A program made the translations under genes and the position numbers. DNA of 64,000 nucleotides, taken from Azolla pinnata. Its lineage: Eukaryota > Streptophyta > Polypodiopsida > Salviniales > Salviniaceae. This document shows, piece by piece, positions 23,497 through 34,555 of this stretch. Under the pieces are notes generated by a model, which was not told the origin of the DNA, made no database searches, and saw nothing but the letters and a program-made list of their open reading frames with translations. The stretch is taken from positions 4,607 through 68,606 of the forward strand of contig JBBBWG010026569.1 of NCBI GenBank assembly GCA_037176905.1, given 5' to 3'. The first letter of the stretch is position 1. Each line of letters opens with the position of its first letter.

Positions 23497-24020
23497 TGCC
23501 AAAGCTGCAGCAGATCCTTTGCATCGAGTTGCAGTTTCATCTCTTCAATTCGGAGGAAGCTAATAATACCGCAATCGCCATCATCACCATCATCATCATC
23601 GCCACCATCACCATAATCATCACCATCATTACCATCATCACCGCCACCGCCATCATCATCATCCTCACTATCATGGTAATTGCCATCATCAGCATCGTCA
23701 TCGTCACGGTTCACCACCATCATCATCGACGCACCATCAGCTAGCTGTGTCAGTCTGTCTCGTCCATCGACAACCATCGACCAGCTAGACATGGCATCGG
23801 CGATCGCCAGAGTTGTGCAGATCCTCTGCAACGGGTTACAGTTTCACCTCATCACAGTTTGGAGGGAAGCTGATAAATTAGCGTCATCGCCATCACCACC
23901 GCAACCACCGTCATCATCGCTCACGGTCATCACCATCAGCATCACCACCATCATCAGCATCACCGTTCACCGTCATCGCCATCAGCATCGACACCATCAG
24001 CTGTCAGTCTGTCTCGTGCA
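23497..24020 (+). repeat. Diverged ~250-310-bp tandem duplication with CATCAC runs
   Basis: The block starting GCAGATCC(T)TTTGCATCGAG at 23510 recurs as GCAGATCCTCTGCAACGGG at 23818. Both are followed by GGAGG(G)AAGCT, trinucleotide-like CATCACCATCATC runs and CAGTCTGTCTCGT (23751 and 24005). Unequal offsets (308 at the left, 254 at the right) show that the simple-repeat part changed length after duplication. Confidence 0.8.
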
Positions 24021-24959
24021 TCCCCGTGTCCGTCTGTTTGTCTCCCGGTCTCTCCCTCCTCTGCTCCCCCTCACATGTCTCCGTCTCAGATCTATCGCAC
24101 CCGAAGGAAGGCGTTACAAAACAAACAAACAAACAAAAAAAGAGGCTATGTTGCTCCCAAAAGTGGGCTTCAACTGACCCAACTGGAGCCAACTTTGGAG
24201 GGGCTTTTTTGTTGTTCTCTTGGTCCTTTTGATTGGTGGGTAAAAACAATTTTGAGCTCAAGGGAATGAATGAATGAATGAATGATGGAGGAGCCTTTGC
24301 CTTCCTTTTCTAGGTGGGGTTGTTTTGTACTCACTTGACTCCCAAGGACCCCTTTCCCATTTCACCAACAAACATATAGCTACATATGTAAACAAACTTC
24401 ACCACCACCACCATCATTCATCATTCATCGTTCATGATTCATCGAGCATTCGTTCTTCTTCGAATATCTAGATGCCTTTTGTCTCCTCCTCATCGGCACC
24501 AACGTCGGCCACTCGCCTGTGGTTTGCGTGGGGCCAAATACCATCGACGAACACAAGCCTGTGTGGCCGCGCTTCGGCGCCACTCTGCTCGATTGTCGGC
24601 CTTTCCTTTACCGGAATCTCTTTTTCTCTTTCCTGCTTCGATTGATGCACGCTTCGTGGGGCATGCTCCGCGGCACATGCGGAATTGTTGTTTATCGGCC
24701 ATCGTGAAAGAATGTGTTCCCTCCTCCATACAACTCTGCGAAATGCCTCCTCCAAAACACGGACCTTTGTGGCATTCTTGCATTCGCAGAGCTCAGGGGG
24801 GTCGAGTTTGTAGGACCTCTTGTTGTATCATCTTTCGGCGAGTTTTCCGAGCCCAAATCAATCCTAGGTTGTGGGCCCTCTCGCAGCATCTCTTGTCAAT
24901 CATGTAACTTCTTGCATAATCATCGCTGCAAACTCCCCTGTATTAGTTTCATATGTGGG

Positions 24960-25720
24960 TGCTCTCATCTCATATCACAAGTTTGAGATGGGACATCCCG
25001 TGCATATCGATGAACTCATCCGAGAACTACAAGGACGAATCAAGAATCTGGGACTAAACCAAGGAAGTATTGAAGTGAACCAACATACCGTTACATCCGA
25101 GTTTTGAACACTAGATGGTGTTTGCCCGTGGTTTCCTGCAACAAGTCAAATTGTACATCAATATGCAGCCTTATCATGCATCCAAGGTCAATTTTAACTT
25201 TGTGATCACTGGTCAAGCGTTATCCTGATTTGCCCCCCAATCTTGGACAAGGACATGGCAATACTTTGTGATATACTTTAGAGCTCTCCACCACCATGTT
25301 TGGAGATGCCAACACAAATAGCATAACAGAAATGAAGTTTCAGAAACTACGACAAGGTAACTGCCTAGCCTCGACTTATGTATCAGAATTTAGGCAATCA
25401 GATATGCAACCTCACTGGACATGAAGTTTATTTTATGATTCAATTTAGATAGGGCTTGAGATATAGATTGAAAGACCTTTTACCAACCATGCCAGAGGTT
25501 AAGACATTGAATAAATACATCATTCAAGCCACTCAATGTTATAACTGACTTTTCTAACAGAAAGCGAGTAGAATAATAGACTTCAGCAAATGGAAACCCT
25601 AAACTCCTAGAACGGAACTTATTCTTGAACCTACGCATCCCCACAAGTGAAGAATAAACCTAAGGATTGAATGTAAAAAGTGTATAGTCATTGGTGTTCT
25701 AGGAAGGAATGAATGTAAAA
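24960..25720 (+). mobile_element. Ty3/Gypsy-like LTR retrotransposon gag fossil
   Basis: Translated stretches on the + strand resemble Gag of plant and fungal Ty3/Gypsy elements. There is a capsid-like part, clearest around 25,345-25,400 (LRQGNCLASTYVSEFRQ), and towards 25,700 a degraded run resembling the approach to the nucleocapsid. It is broken, with at least about five breaks, so it is old. I see no LTRs, protease, reverse transcriptase or integrase nearby. Confidence 0.6.
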
Positions 25721-26340
25721 AAATGTAAGATGTTAATGATCATAGGAACTACTATTACTTTGCAAAGCTAATTATACACTTTACATACCTGAATTATTTT
25801 AGCACAATCTTCCCAGTTGGCAATGTCATCCTATTTCCCTATAGGTCTGTAAACTTTAAAGCCAATGCCCAGTTCAACTCACTGTCCATAACAACAGCAA
25901 GAATTAGGTCTAGATACAATACCTTTTAAAAAGGGATTTTTGAAGCAAGTATATTTTTCACAAATTGCTCAATGTGACGAAGTATATGACAAGTAACAAA
26001 TTGAAACTGAGAAGGAAATCAAAGGGAATTCATCACTGCAGCAGTGTGATCTGTATATGATGTAATTTTTTGCCACAAGATACAAAATGGAGAAAACTGA
26101 CAATTTTAGCCAGTAAATAATCTGGCAAATCCAGAAAAAAAAAACCGAAGGCATAGGTCACATAAAGATTCTTGCATGTAGCCTCCCATACAGGTGAGAA
26201 CATATATACAAGATAATATTATAGTGAGGAGGATAATATGCATACAACCAACCATATACGATGAAGTACTGTGTGCTGTGGGCCAGAGTAATAAAACTTT
26301 GAAAACCGCAGTTGAACTATGTTGAGTTGAAAGAAAAATA
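25720..26340. other. AT-rich intergenic, 3' flank of BSD gene
   Basis: Nothing is recognised. The last few hundred bases likely contain the 3' UTR of the minus-strand BSD-domain gene. Confidence 0.5.
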
Positions 26341-29300
26341 TTACGCACTGACAACATCATCATCTTCAAGCGTCGACCAATCACTGGATTCACTTCGGGT
26401 ATGCTTCTGACCTTCTTGGGCAAACTGAACATTTGAAATCTGTGAAGGCCCTGGATTATTGGACTTAGACTTTCCTAGACCATCATCTGAAACATTGTTG
26501 TCTAGTTCAACCCAGCCCATTGACCTTTTGCTTCCCATGCTTTTTGAAGTGGAATCGTCGTCGTCGTCATTGTCTTCAAGATCGCTGAAGGATACATCAT
26601 CTTCATTCACCACTCCCATGGCACTAACGTGAAGATGAGGTGAGGGTTCCTCGTCAAGCCATCTATCTGCATCTGCTTCTTCATCTCCATATGGAGGTGG
26701 TGCAAGTTTTACTGTGCTTGCCAAAACAGCCTTATTTTGGACTTCTTCTCCAGGGTCGCTCACCAAACTAGATGTTTCAAACTTGTCTTTATTAGGTCTA
26801 CTTACTTCGGCAAAGTCCTTAGCAGGAACTTCTGTCGTTGATTGCAGAGACACAATTTTCACGGAGCTCACAGCCCCAGAAGATTCATTGTTTTCATTCC
26901 CTTCCCTTCCAATCTTAATCCCTGAAGATTCTCCTCTTTGCAACTTGTGGAGAAGTGCAGCCCTTGCTTCCATTATCTGCACTTAGATTGAGTGGGGGAA
27001 GAGGTAAAGAGATGAAGAAATACAAAGCAGCAAATAGCTTCATGAAATGAGATTATTGTGGACATACAAATCTAGAGTGAACAGGAAGTAAAATAGGAAA
27101 CACAAATTGTAGAAGGCAGTGCAAATTGACACAGCTGAGAAAGTTCATGTGGACGAGCATGGATTTTACCTGAGGAGTTGACAGAAGTTCAGCATCGGTC
27201 TTACTCAAGCGAGAATGTAGCAGCACAAAATAGATTTTCCAGAAACGACCTTCGCTCATGTAGTCTGGACATAGTTCAATCCTTAATGCAGCAAGCCTTG
27301 GGGATGCTGCCTCAACCTGAGAAACATGCACTTTCTGGGCATTGGACATCTCAAACTCTGCAGAAGTATCAGCAAAGGTAAAGCATCATTAACACAACTG
27401 GCCGTGACAAATTTATTGCAATATCAATTGAAACATAGATATAACCTCTGTGCTGAATTTTAAGAAAAAACTTTTAAATTTTGGCAACAAAAAACAGAAA
27501 AACTACAAGGGCAAGATGATGGTCCAACAATTACGAGAAATATAAACGAATTACCACTAGCTACAAATTAATCAAATGATGAAGTAGAACTACCAAAATA
27601 AAAGGAAACATCAAGACACAATTAGAATAAATTGAGTCAGAGCTCTATCTGCGTTTATAATTCCCCATGTATGTTTGCAAATGGCATTCCATTCTACCTC
27701 AAAATTTGACCTTTCAAAAGGTCTAGCCCTGTATAATAAATCACGAGGCTAGTGCTCATTTCTCATAAATGTAATAGCAAACACATCTGACAAACCAAAT
27801 TTAATAACAGGATAAAACTATGAACTAGCTTCTTGAACTGGAATACGATTAAAATTATGTTAGAGAGAAATTAGCAGCGAAAGGTAGAGGAGGGGCCAGT
27901 TTTGCCAGATCACCCCCTAGTAATTGTGAGAGACAGACCCGCATGCCAATGGATGTCCCATAAAACCGTGAATGAACAAGGGCTGTACCTTGCCTTGCAA
28001 CGGAGAGTCTCTAAAATATGTTTACAGAATTGTTTTACATAATCATATAAGCTTAATATGTAAACAACACAATTTCGTTGGCAACTAATCTCTCTGTTCT
28101 TGGTCAAAGATACTATCAATCTGCACATAAGCTGACATGATTTGCAGTATGAAACAAATAGCTGAAGTTTGGGATAATAACTTTGTGCCAACCATATTTA
28201 AGCACACTCACATTCATCTAATTTTCTGAATACATCATGTATCAGAATATACGGGCTGTGGATTTTGTGCCCTAATAAAGTTAAATATCAGACAATGTGG
28301 ACGCTGGAACCACATCTATTGAACGATGGCAAGCATATCAATAACTGCATGACAAAAATAGATGAACACCATAAAAGCCAACATGAATATGGAAAGTATC
28401 AGTTTGCAACTGGTATATTATTCGTGTGAACATGTGTCAGGACTGCATAATGGAACATTTGAACAAGGTCATGTCAAAGTATGTTAAGGGAGAACCCAAC
28501 CTTATAAGATGACTGCAGTTGTCTTTACACATGACCAGTTGTATATGATGTATGAGAACATCTTATGAAGAGTAATGGTACAACAAAAAATTCGAATAAG
28601 GACTTACCAAAACATGTGACAAGAGACCTTGGTCCCCAAACCTAATAAAATAATGTGAGACTACCATCTCATGAATTCATATAGGTCTAAAAGCAATGGA
28701 TCTCATTTCAGACCTTTCACAGCCAGATCCCCTTATATCAGCCCTTTAAAACTGCTTCCACAAGACATCAGTAAGGCTGTTATTAAAAAAAACACTGGCT
28801 TTATGCAACTTGCAGAAACATCTGATTGTTTTCTACTTCAAAGACCTCAAACGTTCATATGAACTAAAGTTACATACATACACAATCATTCCGGGGTGAA
28901 AATAAGAGGAATACCCCGTGCAATAAGAAAGTTTCTTGCTTGTTGCTAGAAGAGGGCATAGAAACATACCATCGTCATCTTCTTCTTCGGTAAACAGAGG
29001 GAAATCCAACCAAGTCTCAGGATGCATAGAGATATTTCCTGCAAATGTTAGGACTTCATCCGTTACTCCAACAGGTTGCTGGAGATTTCTTTTCTGAAGC
29101 ATATCCTTGTCATCATCGGAATCTAAATTGACCGGAAAAAGACTAGATGCGAACTTGGCTATGCCACTTACTCCGTAATCCAGTGAAGAATGAGAAACTT
29201 CATGGTTATGGGCATCTGACTGATCATCTTCTCTTCCTTCTTCCTCCTCCTCTGCGTCTGAATTCAAATCAACCATTTTGTCATCCAGAAGTATGCTACT

Positions 29301-29948
29301 TAACAATGGCCGAAACAGAGCATTAAATCCAGAAAACTTTATTGAGGAGCTCTCAGGCTTAACAGTATTCTCATCATTATTTTCATTGTCGTCATCGTTA
29401 ACCCCCTCGATTTCATTCGGATGTGTAGCAAGGTCATCATCTCGCTCGATTTCATCCCTGACAACCTTCAAAATCCTCGACAACCCTGTAGCTACACTAC
29501 CCTTGAGCTCAGCGAGATCTTTCCCGATGCCAGCGAGCACGTCTTCAGAGCTCTGAGACGGCAAAAGCTTCCTCTTTTCTCCCTGGAAATCCTCTGCCTC
29601 AACCTCATCGCGGTTTTCGCGGACCGATCCTTTGAAATCAACATCCACCAGCTCATTAGAGAAAGGGTGATCGCTGGGAGGGGGATATTGTGAACGTCTA
29701 TCTGATGAAGAGGCTGATGAATCGAGAGATTCTCTTGTGATCTTTGCTGTGATTCCCTCTCCGTTTCTGTTCTGAGGGGGAGGCGCGAGGAAGGAGGCGA
29801 CCCCCCATAGCTGGCGGGTGAAAGACTTGGTGAGAAGGGAGAGATCCTCCGTCACGCCTTTGCCATGAATCTGGTCCTCTCCGTCGCTTCCTTCCTCTTC
29901 CTCGCCTGCTCCATGATCCTGGGGGAACCGATTCGAAAACCAAGACAT
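26341..29948 (-). CDS. BSD-domain protein
   Basis: Exons 29948-28970, 27357-27170 and 26976-26341 join in phase to 600 residues. The start is MSWFSNRFPQDHG. Residues from about 310 hold the plant BSD signature: VTDEVLTFAGNISMHPETW, LDFPLF, and then in exon 2 SPRLAALRIELCPDYMSEG followed by the invariant Phe-Trp pair in RFWKIYFVLLHSRL and AELLSTPQ. Long acidic, Ser-rich stretches lie on both sides, and the protein ends WSTLEDDDVVSA. BSD domains occur in TFIIH p62 and synapse-associated proteins. The plant single-BSD proteins have no settled function. The 1.6-kb first intron is long for this window. The gene is divergent from the plastid S1 gene, 2.2 kb away. Confidence 0.9.
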
Positions 29949-29959
29949 GGATACGCAGG

Positions 29960-30017
29960 GGGGGGAGGGAATGGAAGCAGACCAGCAGAAGAAGCAGAAA
30001 CAGAAGCAGAAACAGAA

Positions 30018-30049
<32 letters not shown>

Positions 30050-30080
30050 AGACGAAGAGGATGAAGAGAAGGAAGAATGA
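29960..30080. repeat. CAG-AAG/GAAGAA trinucleotide-like leader repeat
   Basis: A purine-rich run of CAGAAGAAG and GAAGAAGAAG lies immediately upstream of the BSD gene start, probably in its leader. Confidence 0.8.
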
Positions 30081-30111
30081 GATTATTTTGTTTTTTACCT
30101 ATTTTTCCCAC

Positions 30112-30330
30112 AATACAAAATACGTGTATGTATTTATACACGTATGCGTGTATACGTATATGGACCGTACACATGCATGCAATACAAAATACGTGTATGT
30201 ATTTATGCACGTATGCGTGTATACGTATATGGACCGTACACATGCATGCGCGTACGTATTTCTATTGAATACGCGTATACGTACATAGATGCATATGGGG
30301 TGTATTATATGACATATGTATAGAGAGAGA
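30112..30330. repeat. 69-bp perfect-type duplication of alternating purine-pyrimidine DNA
   Basis: AATACAAAATACGTGTATG starts at 30112 and again at 30181. The two 69-bp copies differ at very few bases and are rich in ACGTATACGTATATG. A third partial GCGTACGTATTTC segment and an AGAGAGAGAG run (about 30,323-30,340) follow. Confidence 0.9.
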
Positions 30331-30339
30331 GAGAGAGAG

Positions 30340-30985
30340 CTTTTCTTCTGTTCCAAGTAGATCCTCCATCTGGAACCACCCGAAGTACGTATTCCTTTGG
30401 TTTCGTACGCGGACGGTATTATCGAGCTGTGCTCTGTTGATTATGCTTTGTACTGCCATCTATTTGGCATCTGGTTTGTTTCGATGTCTGCTTTCTTTCG
30501 CTTGTCGATCCGAGGCTGCATCTGTCCACCGATTTGCCGTCGTTCTGCTCCTTCCTTAGCATCTTTGATCGATATCCCTGCATTCCGTACGTATAAGGCA
30601 TTTCGTACCGCTCGTGATGTCGTGCCCATGCGCATCTCTTATGTGTGTATCGATGTGTATTTTTGTCATCCGACGATTTCGCCTGTATATGCTCCTTAGT
30701 TGTGTCGCAATCCTAAATTCAGTTATAGTTCTGCATTAACGAGCGGGAGGCATGCTACTGTTCTGTTCCTATTGGATAATAATGCTCCCTTCTTTCTGTC
30801 TACTATTCTTCAGTGCTGATGGTAGCGCTATGCCTTTCAATTACTCCTAGTTGGTTCTTAACATCTCTACAAAGGGGTTCATGGCACAACATGAACATTG
30901 GCAAGAGTTTACACACATACAAACCCTAGTGTTGTTGTGTCTGAGCCATAGAAGCAGACCTTGATCTACTTCACCCAATGTTGAT
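30340..30985. other. Intergenic stretch
   Basis: No gene or RNA recognised. An open frame of about 100 codons at 30,397-30,699 begins at a TTG and has no familiar motif. Confidence 0.5.
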
Positions 30986-30989
30986 GTGC

Positions 30990-31800
30990 CGAGGAATGCA
31001 TCCACTCGAGCTCGCCATGTGATTCACGATACCATGTGCGCGTCGAATCATGAATGGGTTCAGGTCTAACTTCAATCCAAGCCGGATGCCTTGTGTCCAG
31101 GGAGCTTGATCAAGGCAGCAGACTATCATATCGACAACAGAGCTCTGACAAATGCATGCATGATCCCAATGCTCCAGCGCACTCGATATGATGACGAGCG
31201 CATCCATTCAGACTATTCGCGAGACCATCCGTGTGTCGAATCATGAGCCCAAATTTGTTGTTCGGATCAGAGTCTGATTTGCTTCATCTTCAAGGAGGCT
31301 GATATCGGTGCGAATGGACTATCTCATGCCGACAGATCTCTGAGAAAATGCGAGCATGATCCTGATGCTCCGGTGGGAGTCTTTGAGCTGAACCGGATCC
31401 ATCAGCAACGTTTTGAGGAGCTCCCTTAGAAACCCTAACCCTAAATTTTACTAGATCTTGGAGGATAGGGATGAAATTTCGAGGGCAATGGATTGTATCA
31501 TACCGACAAAGCTGTGAGAAATGTAGGCTTGATCTTCACTCTCTTGTGGGGAGTCTTCAAGCCGAACCCGATATCCATCAACAGGGTTTTGGGGAGCTCC
31601 CTTAGAAACCCTAACCTTCAAAAAAACCCTAACCCTAAATTGTACCGGATTGTGGAGGGTAGGCATGAAATTCAGCCGACAAAGCTGCAAGCAATGCAAG
31701 GCATGATCTTGATGCTCCAGTGGGAGTCTTCGAAAGCCGAACCCGATCCATGAACAGGGTTTTGAGGAGCTCCCTTAGAAACCCTAACCCTAAACCCTAC
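30990..31800 (+). repeat. Four degenerate ~175-225-bp satellite copies upstream of the plastid S1 gene
   Basis: The units share GC(A/G)TGATC(C/T)T/CATGCTCC, GTGGGAGTCTT, GAACC(C)GGATCCATCA and GAGGAGCTCCCTTAGAAACC. The shared GAGGAGCTCCC block starts at 31415, 31591 and 31764 (spacing 176 and 173). Older copies, recognised by GTCGAATCATGA, begin near 31,040 and 31,233. Each late copy ends in AAACCCTAACCCTAAA. Confidence 0.8.
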
Positions 31801-31846
31801 CCTAACCCTAAACCCTAAAGCCTAACCCTAAATCCTAGCCCTAAAG

Positions 31847-31882
<36 letters not shown>

Positions 31883-31940
31883 ACCCTAAACCCTAACCCT
31901 AAACCCTAAGCCTAACCCTAAACCCTAAACCCTAACCCTA

Positions 31941-31973
<33 letters not shown>

Positions 31974-31980
31974 CCCTAGA
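31780..31980 (+). repeat. Interstitial CCCTAA/CCCTAAA array
   Basis: About 200 bp of almost pure CCCTAA and CCCTAAA, mixed in irregular order, with a few variants (CCCTAAAG, TCCTAG). It interrupts or terminates the ~175-bp satellite: the satellite's TTTTA(C/T)TAGAT(C/G)(T/G)TGGAGG(A/G)TAGGGATGAAATT segment resumes at 31,982, about 150 bp before the start codon. Confidence 0.95.
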
Positions 31981-32134
31981 TTTTATTAGATGGTGGAGGG
32001 TAGGGATGAAATTCTGAGAAACCATCTTATCCTCTATCCTCTCTTTTCTGCTCTTTTCCTTTCTCTGCAGACCTTGGCTATGGTGGTTTTAGGGTTTTGA
32101 GGAGCTCGCTGCGCCACCGCGGCGGAGACGGAAG

Positions 32135-33517
32135 ATGATGGGACCTGCAGCTCTCCTTTGCCCCGCCTCCACTACCGTTCAGCTACCGGCACGATCCACC
32201 TGCCATCGCTGCCACCTGCCGAGCTCCAGCTCCAGCTCCAGCTCCAGCTCCAGCTCCAGCTCCATCCCGAAGAAGAAACCGTCTCTCAGGTCCGTTCCTG
32301 ATCGCAGATGGAGGACATTTGCGCGCTGCAGCAGAGCGTTTGCAGCAGCAGCAGCCGCCGGAGAGGTGGCCGTCTCCGTGCCAGATCTTTCCGTTGCAGA
32401 CCCGCAAGAAGGAAACGAAGGCGTAGGAATTGAAGCTTCCATCGCCATAGCCGTGGATCGTCCTTTCCGTCCTCCCCCTGCTTCAGATAGAGAACAGGCC
32501 AAGCCTCAAGAAAGAAGAAGGAGAGGCAGCAACAACACCAGTAAGGCCACCACTGTTGGCAACGAGGAACTTGTTCCGGGAGCTACTTTTCCTGGTAAGG
32601 TATCTACGATTCAGACCTTTGGTGCTTTTGTAGACATTGGAGCTTTCACCAACGGCCTTGTCCACATCTCTAGGCTGAGTAAGAACTACGTGAAGAAGGT
32701 AGAAGATGTGGTTGAAGTAGGGCAGGATGTGACTGTACAAATCGTAGACGTGGATCTGAAAGCCAAGAGGATCTCGCTCATGCTCATCGAAGAAGAAGAA
32801 GAGAAAGGAAGAGGGAGTGTCGATCCCGGAGGAGACGATGGAGAAGGAGGAGCCGGGGAAGGCGAGAGAGCACTATCGAGGAGAGCTCCTCGTAGGGAGC
32901 GCCCTCAGAAAGCTTCGAAACTGAAGATTGGCGAGGTAATCGCTGGTTCAGTGAAGAATATGATAAGATCAGGCGTGTTCCTTAGCCTTCCCGATGGCAC
33001 AGATGGCTACCTTCCTTCGTCGGAGGTTATCTTCCGAGGAGCTAACACGAACCTCGAATCGCAGTTCCAAGTAGGCCAAGAAGTCTCGGTGAGAGTCTTG
33101 AAAGTCGATAAGGGCCGAGTCACCCTCACCACTCGGCAAGAAGTGAACTTTGATAAGATCAACGAGGAGCTTAACAAGGATGTAGCAGAAAGGGCCACAA
33201 ATCCGTTCGAGATTGCTTTCCGTGGGAATGGCTCTATTGCTAGTTTGCTGGCCGAGAGGGAGAAGATATCCACTGCATCGGTTGCTGAAGGTAAGACCAA
33301 GAAAGATGAAACCTCCATAGAAGAAGCGGTTTCAGGTCTTGTTGAGAAGGCAGATGAAACGCCAGTTCCGGTGATATCAGCTGATGCTTTCAATGCTGAC
33401 AGCGTTGAAACTGCTGGGAATGTAGATGCTCCCGATGCTAACATCGAGAGAACAGAAGAAGGAAATGGTAAAACAGAGGCATTGATGGATCGCGAAGAGC
33501 AAGACACTAAAGCTTAG
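32135..33517 (+). CDS. PSRP7: Plastid two-S1-domain protein, PSRP-7-like, without EF-Ts domain
   Basis: One exon, 460 residues. The N-terminus is Ser/Arg-rich and acidic-poor, as in chloroplast transit peptides, with a poly-Ser run from (AGCTCC)n. S1 domain 1 lies at about 145-218 (GATFPGKVSTIQTFGAFVDI, GLVHISRLS). S1 domain 2 lies at about 263-335 (GEVIAGSVKNMIRSGVFLSL, GYLPSSEV, GRVTLTTRQE). The next segment (ATNPFEIAFRGNGSIASLLAEREK) matches the region after the S1 pair in the plant and algal EF-Ts polyprotein PETs, whose N-terminal half is the ribosomal protein PSRP-7. Here an acidic tail and a TAG follow, and no EF-Ts sequence is seen in the next 3 kb. Binding to plastid ribosomes is inferred. 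The start choice between two adjacent ATGs (32135, 32138) is immaterial. Confidence 0.88.
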   Translation: MMGPAALLCPASTTVQLPARSTCHRCHLPSSSSSSSSSSSSSSIPKKKPSLRSVPDRRWRTFARCSRAFAAAAAAGEVAVSVPDLSVADPQEGNEGVGIEASIAIAVDRPFRPPPASDREQAKPQERRRRGSNNTSKATTVGNEELVPGATFPGKVSTIQTFGAFVDIGAFTNGLVHISRLSKNYVKKVEDVVEVGQDVTVQIVDVDLKAKRISLMLIEEEEEKGRGSVDPGGDDGEGGAGEGERALSRRAPRRERPQKASKLKIGEVIAGSVKNMIRSGVFLSLPDGTDGYLPSSEVIFRGANTNLESQFQVGQEVSVRVLKVDKGRVTLTTRQEVNFDKINEELNKDVAERATNPFEIAFRGNGSIASLLAEREKISTASVAEGKTKKDETSIEEAVSGLVEKADETPVPVISADAFNADSVETAGNVDAPDANIERTEEGNGKTEALMDREEQDTKA

Positions 33518-34555
33518 TTCCATCATCATCAACCAGATGACGGAGCTATCATATGAATATGCATTCTTTGTTTTTCTGATTTGAGATTGAAGCGGGGCTG
33601 GATGGATGTATTATATATTGGCTACATTTTGTTTTCGGGTGCCTTTGGATCAATCAAGAAAAGCTTCTAGATGATACTGTTTCCTTGGTCGGGACTTGGG
33701 TTCAAACACCTTCGTACCATCTATATATTTGAAGGGTTTGCTGAGCCATCCGGGAGTATATAGAACAGTACTGTCTATATCTAGTCATGCAGAATGCCGG
33801 CTCCCATTGCACGACTTCACAATGTACTTGTAGTGGTTACTCTTAGATTTCAGATCCTGTCATTTTTCTTCCATCGAGGTTGGCTCTTGATGTCGTCGGT
33901 AGTTACCAAGAAGCTTCCAGGTGTAACAATAAGAGACTCCTGATTGAATTATCTTCTGCCAGTGGTAATTTGTAATCAAGGGAGTTTATTGATGTTTTGG
34001 ATGGAAATCAGTTGGTTGATTGATTATTGCATGATGATCTAAAGTTGCAAGGGGAGGTTAATCAATCCCTGATCATTTTTTTGCGATAATGATGGACTCC
34101 CAAACTTAAAGCGACTAAATCTATTGATTCACGCTGTGATTATTATGATATAACAAGTCACTATTGTATAAGGTAAATCGGTTTGCTATGCTTGTCGGAA
34201 TTGCAAATGCAATGCTGATGATTTATCAGCCAATGGGAGCTTAGATGATGATTAAGCTTATTCGATGTTTACTCTATACGACGAGGGTATTAGGAGTTCA
34301 GAAAGGCGGTAAAATGAATGCACCTTGTTAGATAATACGATTGCAAACATCGTATCATATGCACGAAATGCCCACTTACCAGATGTAATCTTTGGACAAA
34401 TGTCTGAAAAAACCACAGATCTTATGGCATTCGTGTGTTGTGCAAGAAGGAAAACGATGCACATTTTAATGGCAATCGATTGAACGATAAGATCATTGAC
34501 GACAAAGTGCATCAAAGAGAAGATGGACTTGCAGCGCAGAACGGAAAACAGAGTC
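33518..34555. other. 3' flank of the plastid S1 gene
   Basis: AT-rich with no recognisable gene. I looked for EF-Ts coding sequence on both strands and saw none. Confidence 0.55.

Larger units (their letters stand above)
22642..24960. other. Intergenic stretch rich in simple repeats
   Basis: From left to right: ACR promoter side with a CT-rich tract (about 22,790-22,865), a GTGGATGTGTGCATG minisatellite, a duplicated block with CATCAC/CATCATC runs, and an AATG tetranucleotide run near 24,265. A short frame at about 23,380-23,560 has a coiled-coil-like stretch (LARNRELAREREKRCELL), but it has no recognisable family and runs into repeat sequence, so I do not call a gene. Confidence 0.6.

Noticed and set aside
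23049-23524. His/Thr-rich and Cys/Val-rich frames
   Set aside because: Translation of the GTGGATGTGTGCATG minisatellite.
23380-23616. Short frame with LARNRELAREREKRCELL as a small coiled-coil gene
   Set aside because: No family match that I know, no splice continuation found, and it runs into CATCAC repeats. The support is too weak to call.
24434-24907. 157-codon frame and its antisense 95-codon partner
   Set aside because: No domain, no conserved motif, and equal openness on both strands.
30397-30699. 100-codon frame upstream of the plastid S1 gene
   Set aside because: Starts at TTG, Cys/Ile/Val mixture without a recognisable motif, and flanked by repeats.
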